A stretch of 64,000 nt of DNA from Quercus robur (GCF_932294415.1 NC_065535.1:68441362-68505361); one strand, 5' to 3'. Shown: positions 12,380-24,024, counted from the first letter of the stretch. A program made the numbers and translations. The notes: generated by a model not told the origin, from the letters alone.

Positions 12380-13106
12380 AATAAATGACTATCATCACAA
12401 GCGGACACTATGAGTTGAAACTATTTCAAAAAAAAAAAAATCTAAACAAACCAAAATTGTCTAACTAGTATCCTCCTTGGCTTTTTAATTTATTTATTTA
12501 TTTATTTGGTTTGGGTAAAATAAATAAATAAATAACCTAAGGTTGGTATACCTCTTCTTTTTTTTTTTTTTTTAAGCCCCCCCAAAAAAAAAAGTTCCTT
12601 AAATTAATCAAAGACAAGCCTCCAAGGCAAAAGTTCCTATCATCGAATCTAGTGGAGAAAAATATCTAGACCCGTTGGACAATATGTCTAAAAGTATTTG
12701 GGCTAAATATATTCTATAGGGTATAGCAAACGCTTAAAAAGCACTTATAATCGGTCATCCCTGACGACAACACAACCATGGAGGAAACAGTACGAGAAAG
12801 CACCGATTTGACTTTAAAAATATATAACAAATCAATAACTCTAAGGTATAATAAAGTGTCATAACTCATGATAAATTCATATGAAAATAATAGAAATAAC
12901 CCCAAAAACATTTTACCACCTTAATTATGAAAGTGATAATAACTATCAATAGATAAGGGGCCATGGCCCCAAGTCTGTTGAAATTTCTTTAAATAGTAAG
13001 AGTATATATAAAATATATATTTAAAAAAATATTCAAACAATCCATACATGATCCCCCAAAATTAAAAATTATTTCCCAAAAACTATTTAGTTCCACCTAA
13101 AAGATT

Positions 13107-13143
<37 letters not shown>

Positions 13144-13999
13144 TCATTAGATGACTTTACAATTGAATATTATTAAGTCACTATTGATTACATATTTTTA
13201 TGGCACGATAAATTCTCAATTACAAGATTTAAATCATTGGTTTAGACTTTTAGTGAACATACACATAATGAATTTTGACATTAGGACTTCAAAAAATTGT
13301 TAAATATTTTTTAATGGTACCAATGGCTATTAAGGACTAAAAAATCAATTGTCAACATGATGTAGTTTTTTAGAAGAAGAAAAAATGATGTCATTTTAGC
13401 TTAGTTGGTACTTAATGGACACATCATCACAATGCATTGACCGAGAACTTAAATTGTAATGAAACTTTACGTTAGAGATACGGATCCAAATTTTGAAACT
13501 TTAGGGGATAAAAACACAATTACTTCAAACTTCAAAGGTGTAAATTAAAATTTATTCCTCTTTTTTATTTCTCTTTCGGTAAATTTACAGAAATTTAGTG
13601 AGTTTGAACCCACATTTCATCATTTCTTACTGAAAGAGGTGCTGTTTCATCTAGGGTTCACCGGCTAGCTTATTTGGTTAGGCGCGATTTAAAATCTCTT
13701 TTTTATGTGTTTTTTAAATTCAATTTGCTTTTATTCAGCTTAATTTTTTAAGCCAAATAAGACAATAAAATTAATTTATTTCAAACAAAGCCCTAACAAA
13801 ATGATGAGTTCTATTCGGTCTCAATTGACCTAAAACAATTTAATACTCTTTTATAACTCTGAAATTAAAAACCAAATAGAAAATGTATGAGTTCTAATCT
13901 AGAAATCAGTATCAACTAACACACAACAATTTATCAAAAAATTTTATAACTTAGGAATTGAAACACACACAAAAACAACAAATAGAAAGAAGAACGAAA

Positions 14000-14245
14000 T
14001 TGACACCTTAAAAACGTTTTAAGGATGAAATTGAAATTTTTTAAATTTGAGGATGAAAATTGATTTTGAAACAAATTTTATGTAAGAAAAATATATTTCC
14101 ACTATTAATTTATATTTTATGGTATACCTTATAAACGTTTTAAGGATGAAACTAAAAGTTTTTAAATTTGAGGATGAAATTGATTTTGAAACAAATTTTA
14201 TGGAAGAAAAATATATTTCCACTATTAATTTATATTTTTTGGTAT
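14000..14245. repeat. About 120-bp tandem pair inside unit 2
   Basis: Counterpart of the 11883-12130 pair, with the same order and spacing and a few substitutions. Confidence 0.85.
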
Positions 14246-14424
14246 CAACAGATTCAACACAACTGAATCATGTTTAATACACATAGAACAAATCGTTTCC
14301 ATGGTTTATTCTCTTTATTATTCTTTTCACCACCAAATTGTGCCTACTATCCAATTAAAATTATTTATAAAAAATAAAAATAAAAACTTTTGAACCAATT
14401 GATAAAATCTCTGATAGTTGAATG

Positions 14425-15661
14425 TAAGGAGCATTTGGCATGCAAGCCCAAAAAACACCAGTAACGGGAAGGCCATATGCCAAAAGGCTAAATTTTTTTT
14501 GGGATTTAGCTACAGTACCATCTCAAATGTAAGATGGTACTGTAGCTGAATGGTATAAAAAATATTAATTTTTTAATACTCACAGACCGTTTTAAAACCC
14601 GGTAATTTCTCTCTCCTCACTCATTTTTTCTCTTTCTTTTCTCTCTCTTCCTTCTCTGTTTCTCATCCCCTCTCTCTCTCTCGCCATTTTGAAGCTTCTC
14701 TTTTGGAGCTCACGCCAAATCACCAAGCCAGATCGGAGTGGTGGCGAGGCTGGTGGCGCGGCTGCGATGGGCGTGGTGGTTGGAAGTCAACGCGGTGGAG
14801 ATCGGCGTGGAGACCGATGTGGCGCTCGGCATAGAGACCGATGTGGAGCTTGGCATAGAGACCAGCGTTTGGTGGTGTTCACATGGTGGCTGGTTTCTGG
14901 GTTTGGTGGCCGGCGTTTGGTTGGTTGAGTTGCTATGGGTTTGCTGGGTTTGGGTCGGATTTGGGTGGCGTTTGGGTGGTGTTTGGGTTGGCGTTGGGTG
15001 GTTGGATTTAGGTCCGGTGGTTGTGAATTTTTCCGATGGGTTGGGGGATTTGTTCCGATGGGTTTGATGGTGGGTTTGCTGGGTTTGTTTGGGCAAAGGG
15101 TGGGTGTTTGCTGGGTTTGTTTGGGCAGAGGGTGGGTCTCCACCTTTTTCCGATGGGTTTGTTTGCTGGGTTTATTTCGGTGTTTGTGAATTTTTCCGAT
15201 GGGTTGGGGGATTTGTTCCGATGGGTTTGATGGTGGGTTTGCTGGGTTTGTTTGGGCAGAGGGTGGGTGTTTGCTGGGTTTGTTTGGGCAGAGGGTGGGT
15301 CTCCACCTTTTTCCGATGGGTTTGTTTGCTGGGTTTATTTCGGTGTTTGTCAATTTTTCCGATGGGTTGGGGGATTTGTTCCGATGGGTTTGATGGTGGG
15401 TTTGCTGGGTTTGTTTGGGCAGAGGGTGGGTGTTTGCTGGGTTTGTTTGGGCAGAGGTTATTTGGGTATTGGGTTTTTGTTTTTATTTGGGTTTAAGAAT
15501 ATATTATTTTATTGTGTAAAAATATTATTTTAATGAGTAGGATAGGAAAATAAAAGTTGGGATGTTGGGTATATTGAAAAATTGTATGGTATAAGTAATA
15601 AAGTAGTTTTTTGGAATGGTAAAATAAGATAGGATTTGAGATCCGGATGTGGATGCTCTTA
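14425..15661. mobile_element. GC-rich TIR-type insertion, 1.24 kb
   Basis: The left end reads TAAGGAGCATTTGG. The right end read inward is TAAGAGCATCCACATC, a short imperfect inverted repeat resembling plant PIF/Harbinger-type ends. Near the left end is a palindrome (14508-14547) with TACAGTACCATCT arms and an 8-bp loop. From about 14720 composition switches to G/T-rich with tandem repeats. Long frames on both strands here come from repeats and bias, not genes. The target-site duplication could not be fixed because the flanking copy differs. Confidence 0.6.
15023..15457. repeat. 163-bp tandem repeat, about 2.7 copies
   Basis: Copies begin at 15023, 15186 and 15349, each with GAATTTTTCCGATGGGTTGG or a one-base variant. 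Each 163-bp unit contains internal repeats of TTTGCTGGGTTTGTTTGGGC. Copies are nearly identical, so the expansion is recent. It lies inside the GC-rich insertion. Confidence 0.95.
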
Positions 15662-15760
15662 GAAAGCACTAATCGGTCATCCCTGACGACAACACAGGAA
15701 AAGGTACGAGAAAATGCCAATTTGACTTTAAAAATATACAACGAATCAATAACTCTAAAT

Positions 15761-15811
15761 AAAGTGTCATAACTTTTTCTTAAAAAAAAAAAAAAAAAAA
15801 GTGTCATAACT
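15761..15811 (+). mobile_element. Micro-insertion: TTTTCTT + poly(A), 14-bp TSD, empty site known
   Basis: AAAGTGTCATAACT occurs at 15761-15774 and 15798-15811, around TTTTCTT plus 16 A. The paralogous position in tandem unit 1 (12853-12866) reads ATAAAGTGTCATAACTCATG without the insertion, so this is a genuine insertion and not an old repeat. Confidence 0.85.
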
Positions 15812-16289
15812 CATGATATATTCATATAAAAATAATAAAAATACCTCCACAAACATTTTACCACCCTTAATTGTGAAAAAAAATAATTATTATCAATAGA
15901 TCGATGAGGGGTCCATGGCCCCTAGTCTGTTGAAATTTCTTTAAATAGTAATAGTATATATAAAATATATATTTTAAAAAAAATTCAAACAATTTGTACA
16001 TGATCCTCCAAAATTAAAAATTATTTCCCAAAACTGTCTAGTTCCACGTAAAAGATTGCTCTTTTTTTTTCTTTTTTTTTTCAACCATCAATTAGATGAC
16101 TTTTCAATTGAATATTATTAATTCATTATTGATTACATATTTTTATGGTATGATAAATTCTCAATTACAAGATTTAAGTCATTGGTTTAGACTTATAGTG
16201 AACATACAAATTTTGACATTAGGACTTCAAAAAATTGTTAAATATTTTTTAATGGTGCCAATGCCTAGTAAGGACTAGAAAATCAATTG

Positions 16290-18592
16290 CCTACCAATTT
16301 GTGGTATAGAGTGGTTGTACTTACAACTACTTTTTTTTTAATTTCTATTGTAACTATGTAATGAGTATTTTCAATTACGAATATTATCAAAACTAGATTT
16401 CACAACAAAATGAAAGGTAATATTCTAATAGACGCTTTGATTTTGTATATTAAAAAGGAAATTGTTGCAAATTTAATACAAAATTAATCATAGATAATTT
16501 CAATGTTTAAAAAGTCAATTTTCATTTTGATATATCAATACCATAAAACCCACCACAACCCAAAAAAGATATTCCATTTCGATGAAAAAGCTAGTGACAC
16601 TTTCGGTTTTAACCAGATTTTTCAGCTTTCCTCGTGAAAAAATTCTTGGAGAAAAACTATTGCGTGATCCTTCAGCTTCAAGCAAGATAAATGGTAACAT
16701 AAAAATGGGACCTGAACCTTTTCTTATGTTTTTGTTTTTAAGCTAAGGAAAAATTGATATTGTGGAAACTCATGCCATTACGTAGTGCATGATATCATAG
16801 TTGTCACTCATAGACAAGGAATCAAAGATTATGCCAAATGCAAAATTAGCATGTCTTAAAATCAACTTTTAACAGCCCAATTCTTCAGGACTAGTTTTTC
16901 TCACCAACACATACATTTCATGACTAAACAAATTAGCAGAAATCGGAGGTCACAACGAATACCACTTCATGAGTCAATCATAAAATTCTGCAATCTATTA
17001 TCTAACATTCTATATTAAGGAATTGCATTCATTAAAATTTCCTTAATTATCACCTTTGCTTGCCTGTGATACTCATAAAGAATGGTGTGAGAACAGTTTT
17101 AGTTTTAACATGAAGATACTTTAATCATTCTCCTATTTCAAGACTATGGGATCACTTTTCATGAACTCACCAGTTGACACCTAGACTAGTTTGTCAACAA
17201 CACCAACCAAATGCATCATTCTTTCCACTATTTATAGAAAGTGAGATATATTCAATTGCTACAACATATAATTTCATTAATTTTGGGGAAAAAACAGACT
17301 ATGTCTTCGTCCAAACCAGAAGGGAGTAATCTTCTCTAACTCATTAAGTGGCACTATTTACTTGTATCAAAATAGATGATAATTTAAATTATAAGTAACT
17401 CATTAAGTGGCACTATTTACTTGTATCAAAATAGATGATAATTTAAATTATAAGTAACTCATTAAGTGGCACTATTTACTTGTATCAAAATAGATGATAA
17501 TTCTACCAAAAAAAATAGATGATAATTTAAATTATAAGTATGATTGAAAATACAGGTGTATAGTGGTTGAGTAAAATTCGGTAGAGACAAGAAACATACC
17601 ATACAACTTTTTATTGACCGTTGCTAGTAAATATAGTTACTAAATATGTCTTTTCAACCACTGAAGTATCAAAATAGTTAATAGTACAAGAGGACTTAGA
17701 ACCATTCAACCCATTCTTCGTGATCATTCATAACATGCACCATGCAAAGAGTAGGCAAAGAGAATCACATCTGGTAAAAGCAAAAGTGATCACTGTTTGT
17801 GAGGGAAAAGATTAATGTAAATTAGTTGCAAAAGATAAATAACAATTATCATTATTCATTGTGAAACTAATGTAAAAAGGACTAAGGTTACATTATCAAA
17901 AATGAGATACTACATACAAAAACGGATATATGATCATCCGTCATTTTCTGGTCAAGTGTAAGACAACGAGGTTGCCAAGAAGCAAGAACAAAACATAATA
18001 CAAACTGGAATACTAGACTAAAAATTGATAGTTTGATACTGTACAGCTTTGCAACAAAAAGATCCCATGAAAAAAATAAAAGATCAGTCCAGCTGCAACA
18101 ACTGCCAACATTACTGCATATATCACAAAGTTAACACAGAACACGAATGCCCTACTACTTCCAGTACTTGCTGCTGACAATAAGACTCCTCATCTGCATC
18201 GATCAAATGAATTCCAACTTTTATAACAACAGTCACTTCAGCAACCATTAACAGCAACAGATGCTACCTCGCTTCCACAGCCACGCATACAAAATAACAT
18301 CTTCATTGTCCTCAGACGATGCAAATATGGAGGATAGGAGCCACTGATGCATGAAATTTCCCTTACTAGAAATAAAAATTAGAAACCAAAAACTATCAAT
18401 TTTGGTTTTACCAGAATCCCCACAACCCTTCTCTTTTTTCTTCTTTCTTTTTTTCCCTTTTATTCCCCATCTTTCATCCATCTTTTTTTCTCTTTATTTT
18501 AAATCTCTTCTTCTTCTTTGTCCTATTTATTTCCTTTTAAAAACTTCCCCTAACAACATCCTAAGCTAGATTCCTATATAAGATAGTGTTAA
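16290..18592. other. AT-rich intergenic sequence
   Basis: No gene supported. It contains the 59-bp tandem array at 17335-17540. On the minus strand a 57-codon hydrophobic frame (18189-18013) has no usable start and is treated as a doubtful signal. Confidence 0.5.
17335..17540. repeat. 59-bp tandem repeat, 3+ copies, with a micro-insertion
   Basis: Near-identical units starting CATTAAGTGGCACTATTTAC recur at 17342, 17401 and 17460. The third is interrupted by CTACCAAAA (17503-17511), flanked by AAAATAGATGATAATT at 17487-17502 and 17512-17527. The first two units show the uninterrupted site. Confidence 0.9.
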
Positions 18593-18743
18593 CCTAGAAA
18601 GCACGGACACGGACACCAGAGCGGGTATGACACAAGCAATTTCTGAAAAATTATAACATGAAACGGCTGGTACGACACCGGTATGACGCTGGTACGACAC
18701 GGATATGACACAAGTACGAAATAAAGTGTCTGTGCTTACTAGG
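18593..18743. mobile_element. MITE-like TIR element, 151 bp
   Basis: CCTAGAAAGCACGGACAC at the left pairs with CCTAGTAAGCACAGACAC read from the right end. TGTTAA occurs immediately outside both ends (18587-18592 and 18744-18749). It lies about 200 bp downstream of the SKIP14 stop. The centre holds repeats of GGTACGACAC. Confidence 0.8.
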
Positions 18744-18945
18744 TGTTAACAGGGCACGAACTATGCAGTTATAGGTCTGCTACAAGTTCATTTTCTTCTC
18801 TGCATTCAAAAGTTGCGTGTTCTTCATGGCAACAGCAGATTCCACCTTTGGCATTTGAGGGCTTTTAAATCACTCAATGGACAGCAAATGATGCATATTC
18901 TACTCCAAAACCAACAGCAACTGACAATATACAATATCTTCTCCA

Positions 18946-21080
18946 TCAGCCATAAAAGCAAAACTGGTAGCTGGCTTGGTGAATGATAGTGCACTTAGAA
19001 GAACCTTCTTTGCCTGGCCCATCTTGGCAATCAAGTAGCTGATTCCAACAATCCAAACAAAGTAAGTCTAGACAGAATGTTTCCTCATAATCATGGTCCT
19101 TAATGCAGCGTCCACAATTGATGCAACGTGCTGTGCAGAGTATGCAAGCCCTGCACAACTGAGCAGCCTGATGTTTCCCCTGGCAACTCTCTGCTGGACA
19201 ATCAAAAACTAGTCTCAATTCCTGGCACTTGGGGCAGACCTCAATATCAATGGCACGATCATCATCACAAGAGAGATATGAATTCCCCCCACAATAAATC
19301 TGTGGTTTGCGGGCATTCAGCTGCACACGATTATCTACATTCAGCAAGAATAGCAATTCTTTGAACTGCTCTTCTGTTACACCACGGACACCAGCGATTC
19401 TTAAGTGCTTTATTCCAGGTGAGCCAACAGACTTGAAGGCCCTTAAGTTATTCAACATGCCATCAGCACTAAGTCTGACACATCCTGGCACACTTAGCTG
19501 CAGGCAAGAAGAGAAAATGTGTAAGTTTATTAACCTTGGAAGAACAAAAACAATATAGAAACAAACCAATAATGAGTCAACATAAAGTTCAAGATAGACA
19601 TGATGAGCACAAAGAACAAGGAAATCTCTAACAACAATTACAACAGTCAGAAGTTATTAGTTTGGTCAACTACAATTTTAAATTAAAACCAATAAATTAA
19701 AATCAATATGGTACATGTGCAGCATCAAGAGCTGCAAAAGATGTCAAATTTTGTGCTTCATAATTACCAACATAAATAGAATGGGATCACCAAATGCAAT
19801 CCTAAGAGGCCTATGTTTTACACATGCCTTTTTTTCAGATAATTAATTGCCATCAGAAACACAAGAAATCTTTCAAAAGAAATCTGAAATACAATATACT
19901 GCTCAAGTTGTATGGGATGTCCAAATACTCTATATGATTTGATTGACATACAAAAAGGCAAAATACTATATCGAGTCACGCATATGAGAGAAAATAATAT
20001 ATGAATATTTATGTATTCTTTGCTACATGTAAAAATACTACCTAGAATGGAAGAATAGACCATACTAGCCATAGTAACTTAAAAATGAAAGTAGTTTCAA
20101 GGATTATATATATTCACAACCTAAAAATCAAAATAAAAGCATCTGTTAAAAACCATAAGAAGTCCCAACAATTATATCAGATATAAACAACATATGATAA
20201 GCATAAAACCTATTTCTTAAAGCATACCAATTAAGTCACAAATACAAACCTTTGTCAGTCTTGGATTGGTTTCAAGCACACGCTTCAAACCACCATCTGT
20301 GATTCTCATGCACCCCAATAAATTCAAGCACTGAAGAGTGCCTTGAGCCCTGTCAGCTAACTTCAGAAGAGCATCATCAGTGATCCTCCCACTCAACGGA
20401 TGATCGATGTTAATACTCCTCCATAGAAGAGGATCACTCCTGACCATAACACGCAAAGATTTGCAAACCCTTTCTACATTCAGAAGGTCCTGCACACCCA
20501 AATAGCCCAAAGCAAAACTCATGGCATCATGAGGTGCACCTCCTTCACCATCAAAACTAGTTTTCCCATTCCCAAAATCCTTCAATTCCTGAGCTCCTTT
20601 GTTACGAAACCAGTTGCCCAAATGGCTAAAACTCATAAACTCATCCACATTTCCATCCAATCCAAAAACACCCTCAAGCAATCCAGTCTCAACCCCACCA
20701 CAACCATTAAACTCATCACATGGAATTGATAACCCACCAATCTTCATGTTACCCAATTCTGGTCCAAACTTCATAGAACCATTCCACACCCAATTCAGCC
20801 CTGTGAATAGCTGATGATAATCACCCATCTTTTTCTCAGCATCATCAACCCCAAAACCAATAGAACCCAAATCAGATTTCTCTCCCAAGTTTTGAAACCA
20901 ACCCGTGATCCTAATCCTAGACTTTATATCCATTCCAAAAGGATCAATAGGCAACTTGTCAATAACATCATCACCAACCGGATCACCATAAGCCAACTCA
21001 GACCCATCCATTCCTTCGCAATAAGAGGCCTCCAATTCAGACATATTCTTGATTGAACTGCAAGAAAAATCTAGAGGCAT
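18946..21080 (-). CDS. SKIP14: F-box/LRR protein, SKIP14-like
   Basis: Two coding exons on the minus strand, 21080-20250 and 19497-18946, give 460 aa. The junction is phase 0: ACAAAG|GTTTGT, then TGCAG|CTAAGT. The N-terminal third is acidic and divergent, with a KLPIDPFGMDI motif typical of SKIP14-like proteins. An F-box-like segment follows at roughly 183-230 (ALGYLGVQDLLNVERVCKSL...DPLLW). Short leucine-rich repeats (LQCLNLLGCMRITDGGL) come next. A Cys-rich tail from about residue 365 has CPKC, CRAC, CTARC and CGRC pairs that may bind zinc. F-box proteins of this type join SKP1 in SCF ubiquitin ligases and select substrates; no substrate is known from sequence. 21080 is the first in-frame ATG (context AAGAATGCC); the open frame further upstream has only a TTG and contains a likely 3' splice site. 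Confidence 0.93.
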
Positions 21081-21137
21081 TCTTGATTCTTGGGGACCAA
21101 GAGAAAGAACAAAAACCCTATGCCAAAGAGACCTAGT

Positions 21138-21399
21138 CTGAAACAACAAACTCAATCATACCCATAAATTTTTTTTTTCTCCCCCTGAAAAAGATAGAAA
21201 AGGAGCCTAATTAATCTAAAGGAAACCCTGGCAACAAACCCCAAAAGAACAAAAAAGAAAAAGAAAACCCTTGATTCGTGTGGCAAAGATAACAAAAACA
21301 GCACTAGAAATCAGATTGAACAATTGAGGTAATCAGGGAGTAAATGAAAGTTCAAAACAGACCCTTTTGAGGAGGATGAAGCAGATCAAATTAACATAC
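21138..21399 (-). other. Putative 5' UTR intron of SKIP14
   Basis: On the minus strand, TTTTTG|GTATGTTAAT at 21400 and a pyrimidine-rich TTGTTTCAG|ACTAGG at 21137 could form an intron ending 57 nt upstream of the ATG. TTTTTCAG near 21192 is an alternative acceptor. Inferred from splice-site consensus only. Confidence 0.45.
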
Positions 21400-21719
21400 C
21401 AAAAACAAGGAAATTAAAGGGAGACCAAGTGAGAACTGAGAAGAAAGAAAGGTTTTTTTTTGGGTATTTGGGTGTGTGTGTGGGTTTTTTTTTTTTTTTT
21501 TAACAAAACCAGGTACAGAGAGAAACAGAGGGAAGCTAATGAGATATGGGCTAGAACTGGAAATTGTGTGTATGTGGGGAATGGGGGTTAGTGAAGAGGA
21601 GAAAGGTGAAAGACAAATTCAAGCGTCTCTTGACCCACACATGCAACAAACACAAACACAAACACCAACACCAACACCAATGTAGAGAAAAAAACAAGGA
21701 TGACAAAATATAATAGGAA

Positions 21720-21723
<4 letters not shown>

Positions 21724-21751
<28 letters not shown>

Positions 21752-21795
21752 TGTGTGTGTGTTTGTGTTTGTGTGAGAAAGAGAGAGAGAGAGAG
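21724..21795. repeat. (GA)n(GT)n(GA)n compound microsatellite
   Basis: GA and GT runs lie about 650-700 bp upstream of the SKIP14 start codon, in the likely promoter or leader (CT/AC-rich on the coding strand). Confidence 0.95.
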
Positions 21796-21990
21796 AAAGA
21801 GAAGGAGGCGGTGAGGAATCAAAAACCCCAGATCCTTGACCAATTAGAATGTGGGACTTCGCTTTCGGGGATTGGATATGTCTTGGATTGGTTCAATGAC
21901 TTCTAACTTGTAAACTAACAACTTTATTATTATTTTAGTTTTGCTTTTTCCCTTTTTCTGTTTTTTTTTTTTTCGTGTCTTTATTTTTAA

Positions 21991-22046
21991 GTTTTCCTTC
22001 TCTTTTTTTTCTTCTAAAAAAAAAAAAAAGGTTTTCCTTCTCTTTT
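21991..22046 (+). mobile_element. Micro-insertion: TTTTCTTCT + poly(A), 16-bp TSD
   Basis: GTTTTCCTTCTCTTTT at 21991-22006 recurs at 22031-22046. Between them are TTTTCTTCT and about 14 A (plus G). The flank is itself T-rich, so the left edge is approximate. Confidence 0.6.
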
Positions 22047-22776
22047 GGGAATTTTTTTTTTTTTTTGGTTTTTGATTTTCTTTCTCTCTTTATTTTTTAC
22101 TCTATATTGTGTTCTTATCCCTACGATTAATATATTCTTTGTAAGAAGTAAAAAATGATAACAAGGGAAACTCTTAATATCAAATATCTTGTAATAATGT
22201 GGAAAGAGAAAAAAAATTACGATTAGCGGACAAGATTAAGGTTGTTGCCAATGTCTTGTAGGCCAATTGGCACGTCTTTCTCCTTGAGTGGAGAATGTTT
22301 GGAAATCGAATCTTCCTAACCCTCTTATCTATCTTTTTTCCGTTGATTCAGTTTATGTACAACTTCTTATAGGTTTGTTTCTTTTTGGTATAATTGTACT
22401 TTTTTACAACTTATATTCTAAGCTAAATAAGTCAATAAAATTAAGCTATCCTTAACCTATAGAATTATCACCCAAAAAAATGTTGTTGATAAAAAAATTA
22501 AAATAAATAATAACAAATAGAGTTAGAATTACCATATATGCTATTGTTGGTTAATTAATGATGTACATGATATGTGGTAATATTAGGGCCTTTTATTTTT
22601 AAACAATTTGATAGTGATAACAATGGAATGGGGATTTGAATCTAGATATTATCGTTAAAAATAACAAAAGATAACTAATTGAACAACAAAACTCTTCGCA
22701 ATATTAGAGATTTTTTTTAGCATGATAATATTAGGACTTGATTGTAATAATAACAAAGGTAATATTAAAAGCTTAT
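22047..22776. other. AT-rich intergenic sequence
   Basis: No gene, RNA or clear repeat structure seen. Confidence 0.5.
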
Positions 22777-23544
22777 TGTAAGGACTCAATTTGTAACGAT
22801 CCCAAACTTGTATTGGGTTCGAACGCTAAAGACCCAAATAATAAATTTGTAGAGCGTGGATATAAAAGAATTAGATTAACTTCAAAAGAAAAACGATTAA
22901 ACTTAACGTTTCTAGATGGATTAATACAAATTTTACGATCAGTTTATCATTGAAGCAAGCTAAGTTCTTTATTTCATAAGATTTTCTTCTAGGCATCAAT
23001 TGTTCAGAAGTTCCGATCCTTTCTCTCAATGCATTCTTCCATGTTATATACTGCCATCTTGGTGTCATCTTCACCACACACGTGTAGGTTGGATTCGGGG
23101 GATCACTTCCTGTCCCATCCAACACTTCCAGGAACCTTCAACCAGCAGCTGTAAGGCTGCTTCATCACTGTTCAGGCATCACCTCCACATTAATGCGGCC
23201 AGAGAGTTGGTTAAGAGGCAATTAATGCGGAGGCAGTAGTTGTTAAAGATATTTGTTTTTCTTTTCTTTCTTACCCTTGGTCCCATGTCCCACCTTTAGT
23301 GGTAATGTAGCTCTGAAGTGTGTTTGTAACAATATGACGTTCAGGTCGTCCTCGGACACATATTGCTGAGAAGGATTTTGTCCTCGAACAAATACTGGAC
23401 CCATCTCATGTGATATCTACTCCTCTTTTCATTTAGTTCCCCTTATAACCTTATATGAGTCTCCTCGGATGGTTTAACGTCCTCGGATAGGCCACAGACC
23501 CAGTTAACACGGTTTTAATAATTATTGATTAACCGGCCCCCACA
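22777..23544 (+). mobile_element. Solo LTR, family A, copy 2 (768 bp)
   Basis: Starts TGTAAGGACTC and ends GGCCCCCACA. The 5-bp TSD CTTAT is perfect (22772-22776 and 23545-23549). It shares the phrase AATTTGTAGAGCGTGG with copy 4 and the CCTCGG-rich 3' half with the others. Confidence 0.85.
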
Positions 23545-23830
23545 CTTATCTATCTTGATTTTTTTTTTCTCAAAAATAGATGTAACAAAGAGTTGTTAGA
23601 TGTGGGCCCAATGGTCCCACTTACTTTAGCAAAAACAAGAAGTAGAATCTTTTTTTTCTTTTTTTAAGAGGGACTCAGATGCAATTGCAAATTAACCTAA
23701 TGAACTAAATACTATTACCACCCCAAAATCAAACCTCATTGGATTTCTCTTTATATTATCCTTTGTTTAAAAGTTTGTAATGGTGAAAAATAGATGAAAG
23801 GTTGAAAAGAAAGAAAAGTTATCCATGTTT

Positions 23831-23831
<1 letters not shown>

Positions 23832-23863
<32 letters not shown>
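23832..23863. repeat. (TA)n microsatellite
   Basis: About 16 TA units. A second, similar run of about 16 units lies 95 bp downstream at 23958-23989, with a T-run between them. Confidence 0.95.
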
Positions 23864-23866
<3 letters not shown>

Positions 23867-23955
23867 ATCAATTAAAAGAGACAGGAATAGATATCTCTAT
23901 CATTCTTTTTTTTTTTTTTTTAGTCTATCATTCTTTAGTTGTTAGGTGGAAAGAA

Positions 23956-23957
<2 letters not shown>

Positions 23958-23989
<32 letters not shown>
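23958..23989. repeat. (AT)n microsatellite
   Basis: About 16 AT units, ending 35 bp before the solo LTR at 24025. Confidence 0.95.
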
Positions 23990-23992
<3 letters not shown>

Positions 23993-24024
23993 ACAATGGA
24001 GTGAAATGGTTGATAAAAAGGTTT

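Larger units (their letters stand above)
11253..13352. repeat. Large tandem duplication, unit 1 (2.1 kb)
   Basis: Starting at TCAACGTGATGTAG, this block matches 13353 onward at an offset of about 2100 bp with scattered substitutions. Block A (11253-12240) corresponds to 13353-14360. Block B (about 12735-13352) corresponds to 15662-16289. The sequence is AT-rich and non-coding. Confidence 0.85.
13353..16289. repeat. Large tandem duplication, unit 2, interrupted
   Basis: This is the second copy of the 11253-13352 unit. It ends near ACTAGAAAATCAATTG, matching ACTAAAAAATCAATTG at the end of unit 1. It carries the GC-rich insertion 14425-15661 and lacks about 440 bp that unit 1 has between blocks A and B (about 12295-12735). 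Confidence 0.85.

Noticed and set aside
14710..15533. Several 64-188-codon frames on both strands
   Set aside because: They come from G/T-rich 163-bp tandem repeats with biased composition; overlapping frames on both strands give Gly/Trp/Phe- or Pro/Thr/Asn-rich products without known motifs.
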